Shown: positions 17,914 to 26,086 of the stretch, in pieces
Position numbering within the stretch: the stretch's first letter is position 1
Layout: the number at the start of each line of letters is the position of its first letter
Assembly: GCF_011758805.1 (NCBI RefSeq)
Contig: NZ_JAANOW010000001.1
Coordinates: 1,364,001 to 1,428,000, forward strand
Length of the DNA stretch: 64,000 nt
DNA from: Mycolicibacterium fluoranthenivorans
GTDB lineage: Bacteria > Actinomycetota > Actinomycetes > Mycobacteriales > Mycobacteriaceae
Direction: 5' to 3'
Notes under the pieces: model-generated
What the model was told of the DNA's origin: nothing
Seen by the model: only the letters and a program-made list of their open reading frames with translations
Database searches by the model: none
Translations under genes and position numbers: made by a program

Positions 17914-19239
17914 GTGCTTTCGGCTTTCATATCGTCACTGCGGACGGCCGACCTCAGGCGCAAGATTCTCTTCACGCTTGCGATCGTCATCCTGTACCGC
18001 GTTGGCGCGTCCATCCCGTCGCCAGGTGTCAACTACCCGAACGTGCAGAAGTGCATCGAGCAGGTCAGCGGCGGCGACTCGGCGCAGATCTACTCCCTGA
18101 TCAACCTGTTCTCCGGTGGTGCGTTGCTGCAGCTGACGGTGTTCGCCGTCGGCGTGATGCCCTACATCACGGCCAGCATCATCGTGCAGCTGCTGACGGT
18201 GGTGATCCCGCGCTTCGAACAGCTGCGCAAAGAAGGTCAAGCGGGCCAGGCGAAAATGACGCAGTACACGCGTTATCTGGCGGTCGCCCTGGCGATCCTG
18301 CAGGGCACCAGCATCGTGGCGCTGGCCGCCAACGGTGGCCTGCTGCAGGGCTGCAACCTCGACATCATCGATGACACGTCGATCTTCGGCTTGATCGTCA
18401 TCGTGCTGGTGCTCACGGCCGGTGCCTCGCTGGTCATGTGGATGGGTGAGCTGGTCACCGAGCGCGGTATCGGCAACGGCATGTCACTGCTGATCTTCGC
18501 CGGTATCGCCGCCCGCATCCCGTCCGAGGGCAAGACCATCCTGGACAGCCGCGGCGGGATCGTCTTCGCCGCGGTCTGCGTGGCCGCGCTGGCGATCATC
18601 GTCGGCGTCGTGTTCGTCGAGCAGGGACAGCGCCGTATCCCGGTGCAGTACGCCAAGCGCATGGTCGGCCGCCGCATGTACGGCGGGACGTCGACCTATC
18701 TGCCGTTGAAGGTCAACCAGGCCGGCGTCATCCCGGTGATCTTCGCGTCCTCGCTGATCTACATCCCGCACCTGATCACCCAGCTGATCCAGAGCGGCCG
18801 GTCGGGCCCCAGCAACGGCTGGTGGGATCAGTTCGTCGCCAACTACCTGACCAACCCGGCGGACCCGGTCTACATCGCGATCTACTTCGGCCTGATCATC
18901 TTCTTCACCTACTTCTACGTCTCCATCACGTTCAACCCCGACGAGCGGGCGGACGAGATGAAGAAGTTCGGTGGCTTCATCCCAGGCATCCGGCCGGGCA
19001 AGCCGACTGCGGACTACCTGCGCTACGTGCTGAGCCGTATTACTCTTCCGGGATCGATCTACCTCGGTGTGATCGCCGTGCTGCCCAACCTGTTCCTGGA
19101 GATCGGTAACTCCGGATCAGTACAGAACCTGCCGTTTGGCGGTACGGCCGTGCTGATCATGATCGGTGTCGGCCTCGACACGGTCAAACAGATCGAGAGC
19201 CAGCTCATGCAGCGCAACTACGAAGGGTTCCTGAAGTGA
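17914..19239 (+). CDS. secY: Protein translocase subunit SecY
   Basis: A 441-residue SecY with ten membrane helices, the same length as in M. tuberculosis. Recognisable parts are [25 protein letters not shown] (TM1 start), [20 protein letters not shown] (plug and TM2), [13 protein letters not shown] and the cytosolic C5 loop [10 protein letters not shown]. It forms the SecYEG channel for export of unfolded proteins. I used GTG 17914, four bases after an AGGAGGAA site, which gives the family N-terminus [17 protein letters not shown]; the upstream in-frame start adds eight unconserved residues. The stop overlaps the adk GTG. Confidence 0.98.
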   Translation: MLSAFISSLRTADLRRKILFTLAIVILYRVGASIPSPGVNYPNVQKCIEQVSGGDSAQIYSLINLFSGGALLQLTVFAVGVMPYITASIIVQLLTVVIPRFEQLRKEGQAGQAKMTQYTRYLAVALAILQGTSIVALAANGGLLQGCNLDIIDDTSIFGLIVIVLVLTAGASLVMWMGELVTERGIGNGMSLLIFAGIAARIPSEGKTILDSRGGIVFAAVCVAALAIIVGVVFVEQGQRRIPVQYAKRMVGRRMYGGTSTYLPLKVNQAGVIPVIFASSLIYIPHLITQLIQSGRSGPSNGWWDQFVANYLTNPADPVYIAIYFGLIIFFTYFYVSITFNPDERADEMKKFGGFIPGIRPGKPTADYLRYVLSRITLPGSIYLGVIAVLPNLFLEIGNSGSVQNLPFGGTAVLIMIGVGLDTVKQIESQLMQRNYEGFLK

Positions 19240-19781
19240 GAATCGTTTTGCTCGGCCCGCCGGGCGCCGGAAAAGGCACACAGGCAGAGAAGCTGGCCGA
19301 GAAGCTCGGGATCCCGCAGATTTCCACCGGCGACCTGTTTCGCTACAACATCAGCAACGGCACCCCGCTGGGGCTGGAAGCGAAGAAGTACCTGGACGCG
19401 GGCGACCTGGTCCCCGCCACACTGACCAACGCGCTGGTCGACGACCGTATCGACGCCGAGGACGCGGCCGACGGTTTCATCCTCGACGGTTTCCCGCGGT
19501 CGGTGGAACAGGCCGAGGCGCTCAAGGACATGCTGGCCAAGCGCGGGCTGACGCTCGACGCGGTGGTGGAGTTCCGGGTGCCCGAGGACGAGCTGGTCGA
19601 GCGGCTCAAGGGCCGTGGCCGCGCCGATGACACCGAAGACGTCATCCGCAACCGCTTCAAGGTGTACCGCGACGAGACGGCACCGCTGCTGGACTACTAC
19701 GCCGGTGAACTGAAGACGGTCGACGCCGTGGGTTCCCTGGACGAGGTGTTCGCGCGGGCGCTGCACGCGCTCGGCCGCTGA
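19236..19781 (+). CDS. adk: Adenylate kinase
   Basis: A 181-residue short-type adenylate kinase (AMP + ATP to 2 ADP), equal in length to the M. tuberculosis enzyme and lacking the long zinc-type LID insertion. The P-loop is [15 protein letters not shown] at residues 7-15, with the family [10 protein letters not shown] signature and the short [20 protein letters not shown] 19236 overlaps the secY stop by four bases, so the two are translationally coupled. Confidence 0.98.
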   Translation: MRIVLLGPPGAGKGTQAEKLAEKLGIPQISTGDLFRYNISNGTPLGLEAKKYLDAGDLVPATLTNALVDDRIDAEDAADGFILDGFPRSVEQAEALKDMLAKRGLTLDAVVEFRVPEDELVERLKGRGRADDTEDVIRNRFKVYRDETAPLLDYYAGELKTVDAVGSLDEVFARALHALGR

Positions 19782-19792
19782 AGTAGGCGCTC

Positions 19793-20593
19793 ATGATCTC
19801 GGTGCCGGGACGGCGTAAGACCATTCCCCAGCGCAGTGCGGGCGAACTGGACGCCATGGCGGCCGCCGGCGCATTGGTGGCGGCGGCTCTGCAGGCGGTG
19901 CAGCGGGCCGCAGCACCAGGGGTGTCCACCGGCGAACTGGACCGCATCGCCGAATCGGTGATCCGCGATGGCGGCGGAGTGCCGTCCTTCCTGGGCTATC
20001 ACGGCTATCCGGCGACCGTCTGCGCGTCGGTGAACGACCGCGTCGTGCACGGTATCCCGTCCGACGACGAGGTGCTGGCCGACGGTGACCTGGTGTCCAT
20101 CGACTGCGGGGCGATCCTGGAGAAGTGGCACGGCGACTCCGCGGTCACGTTCGGGGTCGGCACCTTGATCGAGGCCGACGAACTGTTGTCGGAAGCCACC
20201 AGGCTGTCGATGGAAGCCGGGATCGCCGCCATGGTGCCCGGCAACCGGCTCACCGATGTCTCACACGCCATCGAGACCGGAACCCACGCCGCAGAGGCGC
20301 GCCATGACCGCAAATACGGCATCGTCGCCGGCTATGGCGGCCACGGGATCGGTCGAGAGATGCACATGGACCCGTTCCTGCCGAACGAGGGCGCACCCGG
20401 GCGTGGCCCCTACCTGGCCGTCGGCTCGGTGCTGGCGATCGAGCCGATGCTCACGCTCGGGACCGTCAAGACCAAGATCCTCGATGACGAATGGACCGTC
20501 GTCACCACCGATGGTTCCCGCGCCGCGCACTGGGAGCACACCGTCGCGGTCACCGAGGACGGGCCACGGATCCTCACCCTTCTGCCCGCCTGA
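19793..20593 (+). CDS. mapA: Type I methionine aminopeptidase
   Basis: A 266-residue pita-bread-fold metalloprotease that removes the initiator methionine. Metal-binding residues are seen in order: D in [11 protein letters not shown] in [10 protein letters not shown] in [20 protein letters not shown] in AIEPMLTLG and E in [13 protein letters not shown]. It is the short MapA type without the N-terminal SH3-binding extension of MapB, and lies in the same secY-adk-map order as M. tuberculosis Rv0732-Rv0734. The ATG at 19793 is 11 bases after the adk stop. Confidence 0.97.
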   Translation: MISVPGRRKTIPQRSAGELDAMAAAGALVAAALQAVQRAAAPGVSTGELDRIAESVIRDGGGVPSFLGYHGYPATVCASVNDRVVHGIPSDDEVLADGDLVSIDCGAILEKWHGDSAVTFGVGTLIEADELLSEATRLSMEAGIAAMVPGNRLTDVSHAIETGTHAAEARHDRKYGIVAGYGGHGIGREMHMDPFLPNEGAPGRGPYLAVGSVLAIEPMLTLGTVKTKILDDEWTVVTTDGSRAAHWEHTVAVTEDGPRILTLLPA

Positions 20594-20601
20594 TCCCGTG
20601 C

Positions 20602-20659
20602 TCGCTTCGCTCCCGCCCGCCGGATCGATTCCCCGGGTCGCTTCGCTCCCGCCCGCCGG
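20602..20659. repeat. Two copies of a 22-bp intergenic repeat
   Basis: TCGCTTCGCTCCCGCCCGCC followed by GG occurs exactly at 20602-20623 and 20638-20659, between map and the sigL promoter. Similar copies lie inside the TPP-enzyme gene (23084-23105, 20 of 22 identical) and, in part, before truA (47142-47200). It looks like a dispersed short repeat family of this genome. Confidence 0.8.
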
Positions 20660-20675
20660 GGCAAACATTTCCGGT

Positions 20676-20703
20676 TGAACCGGATGGCTGCCGGCGTCGT
20701 GTA
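20676..20703 (+). promoter_or_regulatory. SigL-type autoregulatory promoter of sigL-rslA
   Basis: TGAACC (20676-20681), a 16-base spacer, and CGTGTA (20698-20703), 17 bases upstream of the sigL GTG. This matches the SigL consensus known from M. tuberculosis as I recall it (TGAACC in the -35, CGTGTC in the -10); sigL is known to be autoregulated there. A second copy with the same spacing precedes the TPP-enzyme gene. Confidence 0.7.
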
Positions 20704-20719
20704 AGGGGCGGAGGTTGGA

Positions 20720-21250
20720 GTGGACGATCCGGAGGCCGCGATGATGCGGGTGCTGTATGACGAGCACGCCGGCGCGTTGTGGCGGTATGCCCTGCGATTG
20801 ACGGGCGATGCCGCCCGCGCCGAAGACGTGGTGCAAGAAACGCTGCTGCGCGCGTGGCGGCATCCCGAAGTGACGACGGACCCGGACCGACCGGTACGTC
20901 CCTGGTTGTATACGGTCGCGCGTAATCTCGTCATCGACGACCGGAGAAGCGCCCGTTTCCGCAATGAAACCGACACCCCTGACATGGAGACGGTCGCCGA
21001 CAACCATTCGAGAGCCGCTGCCGGCCCCGACGAAGTGGATTCTGCGCTGGACCGCCTACTGATCAGCACCGCGCTGAGCGAACTCTCCGAGGACCATCGC
21101 GCGGTCATCAAGCGTGCGTACTACCAGGGTATGAGCACAGCCCAGATCGCTGCCGATCTGCAGATCGCCGAGGGCACCGTGAAATCACGGCTGCACTACG
21201 CGGTCCGGGCACTACGCCTCAATCTGCAGGAAATGGGGGTGACGCGATGA
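20720..21250 (+). CDS. sigL: ECF RNA polymerase sigma factor SigL
   Basis: A 176-residue extracytoplasmic-function sigma factor. Region 2 is seen as YALRLTGDAARAEDVVQETLLRAWRH and PVRPWLYTVARNLVIDDRR; region 4 as LSELSEDHRAVIKRAYYQGMSTAQIAADLQIAEGTVKSRLHYAVRAL. It sits between map and its anti-sigma gene, the Rv0734-Rv0736 arrangement. M. tuberculosis SigL controls envelope and oxidative-damage-related secreted proteins and some polyketide genes. The GTG at 20720 follows a GGAGG-like site. The stop overlaps the rslA ATG (ATGA). Confidence 0.95.
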   Translation: MDDPEAAMMRVLYDEHAGALWRYALRLTGDAARAEDVVQETLLRAWRHPEVTTDPDRPVRPWLYTVARNLVIDDRRSARFRNETDTPDMETVADNHSRAAAGPDEVDSALDRLLISTALSELSEDHRAVIKRAYYQGMSTAQIAADLQIAEGTVKSRLHYAVRALRLNLQEMGVTR

Positions 21251-21975
21251 CCGAGAACGACTCGATCTCCGACGGAGATCAGTACACGACCTGGGACGCC
21301 TCCTACGTGCTGGGCGCGCTGTCGCCGGCCGAACGCCGCGAGTACGAGGCGCACCTGCCGACCTGCGCGCAGTGCCGCGCCGCGGTGGCCGAACTGACCG
21401 GGATGCCGGCCTTGCTGGCCATGGTCGACCTCGCCGATGTCGAGGCGATGGACGATGCTGACACGGTGCGGGAGTCGGAGCCGCCGTTACGCCCCGAATT
21501 GCGCGAGCAGGTGGTCGAGCAGGTGCGCTGGCGCAGGCGGCGTTCGCGGTGGCTGACCTCGGCTGCGGTGGGCCTGGCGGCCGCACTGCTGGCGGTGGGC
21601 GTCGTGGTGGCCGTTCGCCCCGACGTGTTCGGCATCCAGCAGGAGACCCAGCAGGCGGCGCCGTCGTTGGAGATGAACAAGGTCAACCCCACGACCATCG
21701 CCGCGAGCATCTCGATGTCCGAGTACAGCTGGGGCACGCGGATCGATATGGCGTGCAGCTACGGCGACTGGGGTCAACGGGACAACAAGCCCCAGAACCT
21801 GGGAATGGTGGTGGTGGGCAAGGACGGCAGTCGCGACCAGATCGCGACCTGGCTCGGATTGTCCGGTGCGACCGCGTTGCCCAGCGGAAACACTCCGCGG
21901 CCTATGAACGAAATCGCTGCTGTGCAACTGGTTTCGGCAGACGACGGAAAGGTCCTGCTCGAAAAGAACCTGTGA
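21247..21975 (+). CDS. rslA: Anti-sigma-L factor RslA, zinc-binding
   Basis: 242 residues. The cytosolic N-terminal ZAS-type domain (DASYVLGALSPAERREYEAH) contains the H36-x3-C40-x2-C43 zinc site (HLPTCAQC). One membrane helix follows (WLTSAAVGLAAALLAVGVVV, about residues 100-121) and then an extracytoplasmic domain of about 110 residues ending LVSADDGKVLLEKNL. In M. tuberculosis RslA releases SigL on oxidation of the zinc-bound cysteines. The ATGA overlap with sigL couples the two. A SigL-type promoter lies 15 bases beyond the stop. Confidence 0.95.
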   Translation: MTENDSISDGDQYTTWDASYVLGALSPAERREYEAHLPTCAQCRAAVAELTGMPALLAMVDLADVEAMDDADTVRESEPPLRPELREQVVEQVRWRRRRSRWLTSAAVGLAAALLAVGVVVAVRPDVFGIQQETQQAAPSLEMNKVNPTTIAASISMSEYSWGTRIDMACSYGDWGQRDNKPQNLGMVVVGKDGSRDQIATWLGLSGATALPSGNTPRPMNEIAAVQLVSADDGKVLLEKNL

Positions 21976-21989
21976 ATCGGTCTCGCGGG

Positions 21990-22017
21990 TGAACTCGATC
22001 CCGACCGGGGCCGTGTC
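21990..22017 (+). promoter_or_regulatory. SigL-type promoter of the TPP-enzyme operon
   Basis: TGAACT (21990-21995), a 16-base spacer and CGTGTC (22012-22017), 28 bases upstream of the GTG at 22046. The spacing is identical to the sigL promoter and the -10 part matches the known SigL pattern better. It suggests that SigL drives the operon 22046-28699 separately from, or in addition to, read-through from sigL-rslA. Confidence 0.65.
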
Positions 22018-22042
22018 ACCTGCAGAACGAGAAAGCAGGTGA
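22016..22042 (+). promoter_or_regulatory. Inverted repeat overlapping the -10 end and the ribosome binding site of the TPP-enzyme gene
   Basis: TCACCTGC (22016-22023) is a perfect complement of GCAGGTGA (22035-22042), with an 11-base centre. The right arm contains the AGGTGA that serves as ribosome binding site for GTG 22046. It could fold as an mRNA hairpin that hides that site, or act as a DNA operator, for instance for the MarR protein encoded at the end of the operon. Confidence 0.5.
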
Positions 22043-22045
22043 GCA

Positions 22046-23758
22046 GTGACCAACGGGCAGACCGGCAGGCGCCGGGTGGTCGACCACATCGTCGACCGCC
22101 TCGCGGCACACGGGGTGCGGCATATCTTCGGCGTCGACGGCGCGAACATCGAGGACCTCTACGACGCGGCGCATTTCCGCGCAGACCTCACCGCGGTGCT
22201 GGCCAAGCACGAGTTCTCGGCCGCCACCATGGCCGACGGATACCGGCGCTCGGGTGCGCCGCTCGGGGTGGTGGCCGCCACGTCAGGGGGCGGTTCCCTC
22301 AATCTCGTTGCCGCACTGGGGGAGTCGTTGACCAGCAGGGTGCCGGTACTGGCCCTGGTGGGACAGCCGCCGACGGCGATGGACGGCCGCGGATCGTTCC
22401 AGGACACCAGCGGGCTGGGAGGGTCGCTGGACGCCGAAGCCTTGTTCTCGGCGGTGTCGGTGTACTGCCGGCGGGTGGTGGATCCGGCCCGGATCGAGAC
22501 TGCGTTGAGCGAGGCGCTGGCCGCCTCCCGCCGCGGCCCGGCCGTGTTGCTACTGCCGAAAGATGTACAGCAAAGCATCTTTGAGGGTGCCGCCGGCGCC
22601 GGACTGCCGTTCGCCGTTCCGATCGGTGACCCGGACCCGATCGCAGAGCAACTGCGCCGGGCGTGTGGCCCCGTGACGATCATCGCCGGTGAACAGGTGG
22701 CCCGCGACGACGCCCGCGACGAATTGGAGCGGCTTCGGGCCATTCTGCGGGCCCGGGTGGCCACCGTGCCCGATGCCAAGGACGTCAGCGGTGCTCCCGG
22801 CCCGGGATCATCGTCGGCACTGGGGGTGACAGGTGTGATGGGTCACCCGGGGGTGGCCGAAGCGCTGACCGCCAGTGGCGTCTGCCTGCTGGTGGGCACC
22901 CGCCTGCCGGCCACCGCGCGCGCGGGGCTGGACGCCGCGCTGGCGGCACTGCCGGTGTTGTCGCTGGGATCGGAGCCGCCCTACCTGTCGAGTCTGCATG
23001 TGCACACCGACGACCTGCGCCGGTCGCTGACGATGCTCAACGCCGTCCTGTCCGGGTCCGGCCGGGTCGGGTCAGGCCCCCAGTCGCTACGCTCCTGCCC
23101 GCCGGACGGAGTGACGGTGCCGGACAGGATCACGCACACCGAGCTCACCCCACCCGTCCACGAGGGCAACGGAATTCGGTATCGGGCCGCGATGGCCGCA
23201 TTGGACGCGGCGCTGCCGGACGGCACCGACATCGTCGTCGACGCCGGGAACACCGGCGCGTCGGCCATCCACTACCTGCCGGTACGCCGCGGCGGACGGT
23301 TCGTGGTGGCGCTCGGGATGGGCGGGATGGGCTACAGCTTCGGCGCCGGTATCGGAATGTGCTTCGCCAGGGGCCACCGGACGGTCATCATCGCCGGCGA
23401 CGGTTCGTTCTTCATGCACGGTATGGAACTGCACACCGCCATCCAGTATCGGCTGCCGGTCACCGTCGTCCTGTTCAACAACAACGCCCACGCCATGTGC
23501 GTGACCCGCGAGCAGCTGTTCTACCGGGACCTGTACAGCTACAACAGATTTACGCCCAGTAAGCTCGGCGCCGGCCTGGCGGCGATGTTCCCGGGCCTGC
23601 CCGCCGTCGACGTCGCCGAGATCGGCGCGTTACCCCACGCCCTGCAGACCGCCCTCGACGAGGAGGGACCGTCGGTCGTCAGCATCGAATGTTCTGCCGA
23701 TGAAATTCCACCGTTCGCACCGTTTCTGGAGACCAAGGAGGCCCACGTTCATGTCTAA
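22046..23758 (+). CDS. Thiamine pyrophosphate-dependent enzyme, acetolactate-synthase-like
   Basis: A 570-residue member of the TPP enzyme superfamily with three domains. The Pyr domain (1-170) has the catalytic glutamate (E56 in LAKHEFSAATMADGYRR). The middle domain is short and contains a low-complexity linker (residues about 335-355) that encodes one copy of a 22-bp dispersed repeat. The PP domain has the GDG...N motif (GDGSFFMHGMEL, then FNNNAHAMC, from about residue 452). The family decarboxylates or ligates 2-oxo acids; the product here is unknown. It is the first gene of an operon with SRPBCC, KAS III-like, aminotransferase and MarR genes. Its stop lies inside ATGTCTAA, where the next gene began before IS insertion; the IS leaves this stop intact. 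Confidence 0.85.
   Translation: MTNGQTGRRRVVDHIVDRLAAHGVRHIFGVDGANIEDLYDAAHFRADLTAVLAKHEFSAATMADGYRRSGAPLGVVAATSGGGSLNLVAALGESLTSRVPVLALVGQPPTAMDGRGSFQDTSGLGGSLDAEALFSAVSVYCRRVVDPARIETALSEALAASRRGPAVLLLPKDVQQSIFEGAAGAGLPFAVPIGDPDPIAEQLRRACGPVTIIAGEQVARDDARDELERLRAILRARVATVPDAKDVSGAPGPGSSSALGVTGVMGHPGVAEALTASGVCLLVGTRLPATARAGLDAALAALPVLSLGSEPPYLSSLHVHTDDLRRSLTMLNAVLSGSGRVGSGPQSLRSCPPDGVTVPDRITHTELTPPVHEGNGIRYRAAMAALDAALPDGTDIVVDAGNTGASAIHYLPVRRGGRFVVALGMGGMGYSFGAGIGMCFARGHRTVIIAGDGSFFMHGMELHTAIQYRLPVTVVLFNNNAHAMCVTREQLFYRDLYSYNRFTPSKLGAGLAAMFPGLPAVDVAEIGALPHALQTALDEEGPSVVSIECSADEIPPFAPFLETKEAHVHV
23084..23105. repeat. Copy of the 22-bp dispersed repeat inside the TPP-enzyme gene
   Basis: Identical at 20 of 22 positions to the copies at 20602 and 20638. 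It is read in frame as QSLRSCPPDG in a linker between the central and PP domains, so it seems to have been tolerated as a linker insertion. Confidence 0.6.
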
Positions 23759-23759
23759 G

Positions 23760-23780
23760 CCTCGATCCACCGACTGACCT
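23760..23780. repeat. Left terminal inverted repeat of the IS1380-family element
   Basis: Begins CCTCGATCCACCGACTGACC; the right end at 25400-25420 is its reverse complement with one mismatch (A to T at position 6). Confidence 0.95.
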
Positions 23781-23895
23781 CGGTGACGGGAGTCGTTTCT
23801 CGTTGATGCCGATGTTCGGGATGCGGGCATGAGGTGGCCCCGCTGGTCTGGCCAGCTTTTCCTGTGTGCTCCGGTCGGGCCTGTTTGGCAGTTGA

Positions 23896-25302
23896 TCAGG
23901 GGATCGCGCGTTGTGGTGGGCTGTGTCCGATGATGCTGCGCCACAGGGCAAGCCAGGCCTTCGACCAGGGCCAGCGGCTAGGTAGGTGCAGGGCTGGTCG
24001 GCGCTGTGGACGGGCCAGTCGGGCTGGCACGTTGACGATGCGGCGGCGCAGCGTCGATCCCCGCGCTCGGCCGTGACGTTCTCCGGCGAGGACTCCGGCG
24101 GCGCGCAGCAGGTTGTGGGCGATCGCCGCGCACAGCACCCAGGCGGAGTTCGCGCCGAACCGGCCCGACGGGATGTGCGCCAACGCTCCGTCGATCAGAT
24201 CGGCGAACACGGTCTCGATGATCGCGTGCTGGCGGTGGGTGACGTCGGCCTCGGTGACCGGCAGGTCGGTGTTGGTCAGGAACGGGTGATACCGCCACAC
24301 CGGGAACAGCGCGTCGGGGTAGCGGGCGTCTTTGACGCGGCGCACGACCAGGCGGGCGGTGATCGCATCGGGGGTGGATGCGAATGCGGTGTAGGGGATT
24401 TCGGCGACTTCGGCATCGGAGATCCAGGCCCCCGTATCGGGATCTTGGACCGCTCCGGGGTAGGACACCGGTGTCCACGCGTCGTCGTCGATGGCGGCCA
24501 ACGCGCGGTCGATGGCCGGGTTGCGGGTCATCACCAGCGAGAACTGGGCGCCTGCGCGGACACACGCGGCGACCACCTTGCGGTTGCCGTAGGCCGAGTC
24601 GCCGCGGACCAGGATCTTCCCGCTGGCACCGGCGGCGCGGGCGGTGCTGATGGCTTGGGCGACCATCCGTGCGGCACCCTTGCCCGAGTTGGCCTTTCCG
24701 GCGCGGAGCCGCATCCCGGCGATCACCGGAGCCGAGGACGCGGTGCTGATCGTGGTGGCGAGCGGGGACAGTCCCTTGCGCAGGATCTGCTTGCCGGCGA
24801 TCTTGGTGTGCCCGTAGGAGGCGCCTTGTTTGGCGTGGCCGTAGACCGGGCGCAGCAACGAGTCGATGTCGATGAACACCCGTTGTTCGGCGGCGTTGGG
24901 GAGCAGGTCGACCCGGCCGCACAACGCCACCAGGTGCTCGCGCAGCACCGACTCCAACTGGCGGGCGTGACCGAAGGTGAACTCCCGCAGCAACGTTCCC
25001 ACCGTCGACGGTGCGTACACGCCGTCGAAGAGCGACTTCATCCCGCCGCTGCGCAGGATGTCGACGTCATCGATGCAGTCCGCACCGGCAACCATGCCTG
25101 CGACCACGGTGGCCAGCTTCGGTGCCGGGTTCGCCGACCCGGACTTTATCCGCGGCGCGCTGATGTGGACCTTCTCGCCGAGCAAGCGCGAAAGCCCGGT
25201 CTGCTCGGCCAACGTCATCACCGCAACCACACCGGCACACGACACGAGATTGCCATCGTCGAACACCGCTGAATCCGAGGCGAACCTATGCGAAACTTGC
25301 AC
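23896..25302 (-). CDS. IS1380-family transposase (DDE type)
   Basis: 468 residues from GTG 25302 (VQVSHRFASDSAVFDDGNLV), the typical start of these transposases; an upstream in-frame extension of 17 residues reaches into the inverted-repeat region and is not conserved. The DDE catalytic residues are suggested by VFIDIDSLLRPVYGHAKQG, then ILVRGDSAYGNRKVV, and IIETVFADLIDGALAHIPSG near the C-terminus. The frame is intact, so the element may be active. It catalyses cut-and-paste transposition of the 1661-bp element. Confidence 0.92.
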   Translation of the reverse strand: MQVSHRFASDSAVFDDGNLVSCAGVVAVMTLAEQTGLSRLLGEKVHISAPRIKSGSANPAPKLATVVAGMVAGADCIDDVDILRSGGMKSLFDGVYAPSTVGTLLREFTFGHARQLESVLREHLVALCGRVDLLPNAAEQRVFIDIDSLLRPVYGHAKQGASYGHTKIAGKQILRKGLSPLATTISTASSAPVIAGMRLRAGKANSGKGAARMVAQAISTARAAGASGKILVRGDSAYGNRKVVAACVRAGAQFSLVMTRNPAIDRALAAIDDDAWTPVSYPGAVQDPDTGAWISDAEVAEIPYTAFASTPDAITARLVVRRVKDARYPDALFPVWRYHPFLTNTDLPVTEADVTHRQHAIIETVFADLIDGALAHIPSGRFGANSAWVLCAAIAHNLLRAAGVLAGERHGRARGSTLRRRIVNVPARLARPQRRPALHLPSRWPWSKAWLALWRSIIGHSPPQRAIP

Positions 25303-25399
25303 CGGAAGTGCCTTTCCGAACTGGACCGATTGATGCGTGAGAACACCAATCATCCCAGCCCAGAGGGCACTTTCCTCATTCCGACACCCCTATACAACC

Positions 25400-25420
25400 A
25401 GGTCAGTCGGTGGAACGAGG
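25400..25420. repeat. Right terminal inverted repeat of the IS1380-family element
   Basis: Reverse complement of the left end with 20 of 21 matches; followed directly by the CTAAG duplication at 25421-25425. Confidence 0.95.
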
Positions 25421-26086
25421 CTAAGCCCATAGCGTTGCCCGCACTTGCCGATATCGCCGCCCCGATCGAGGGAGTCGTCCGCATCGAGACGTCACCTCGT
25501 GAACAGGCCACACCGATCATCATGGAGATGATGCGGTCGGTGTATCCGCACGACCAGGTATTCGGTGAGTTCTGCACCGTCAACAGCTATATCGATTGTC
25601 CGCCAAGGGAACTCTACGAGTATCTGGCCGACACCCGGAGCCTGTAGGAGTGGACCTACAGTCTGCGCGGATTCACCCCCACCGAAGAGCCGGACCTCTG
25701 GCTGGCCTATGACCGGCTGGGGTCGGAGACCGAGATCTACACCCGCACCGTCGCCAATCCCGATGCGATGACCGTCGACTACCACTGTGCCTGGGACCAG
25801 GGCCACCACCTGTGGATGATCTACCTGATGCGTGTGGTGGACGCGCAGGTCGTGCTCAACAAGCCGGGCTCGGTGGTGCTGTGGACCAACTGCCATCACC
25901 CGTTCTACGACGAGAATCCCTACCCCGAGGCGGCACCCCCGGAACGGCCGGTGTGGGTGGGCGACTTCTGGGACATGTTCGGCGCCGGCCACGAACTGGA
26001 GCTGCGCAATCTGAAGGCCATCGCCGAGTACCGGCACCACAACGGCCTGCCCATCACCCCGGACTGGATGAAGTGAGGTGTCTTCG

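Larger units (their letters stand above)
23760..25420 (-). mobile_element. IS1380-family insertion sequence, complete
   Basis: A 1661-bp element. The ends are 21-bp inverted repeats (23760-23780 and 25400-25420) identical at 20 positions, starting CCTCG. It is flanked by the 5-bp direct repeat CTAAG (23755-23759 and 25421-25425), a target duplication. A single transposase gene lies on the minus strand. Intact ends, duplication and ORF point to a recent insertion. It disrupts the second gene of the SigL-type operon and may be polar on the downstream genes. Confidence 0.95.
23751..26076 (+). pseudogene. SRPBCC-family (polyketide cyclase/START-like) gene, broken by an IS and a stop codon
   Basis: Joining 23751-23759 (ATG TCT AAG) to 25426 restores a reading frame of 219 codons that begins MSKPIALPALADI. 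It contains a START/SRPBCC-type domain: FGEFCTVNSYIDCPPRELYEYLADTRSL, EWTYSLRGF, then WMIYLMRVVDAQVVLNKPGS and a C-terminal helix (MFGAGHELELRNLKAIAEYR). The IS1380-family element sits after codon 3, flanked by CTAAG. A second lesion, TAG at codon 77 (25645-25647), sits where GAG (Glu) would fit, directly before GAG TGG. Remnant ORFs exist: 25288-25647 starts inside the IS, and an ATG at 25768 could start a 102-residue fragment. The intact gene overlapped the TPP-enzyme gene and lay 10 bases before the KAS III-like gene. SRPBCC proteins bind hydrophobic ligands and can act as cyclases or aromatases. Confidence 0.85.

Noticed and set aside
23986..25272. 428-codon plus-strand ORF opposite the transposase
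   Set aside because: It is the GC-rich shadow of the transposase gene, has no family pattern and is low in complexity.
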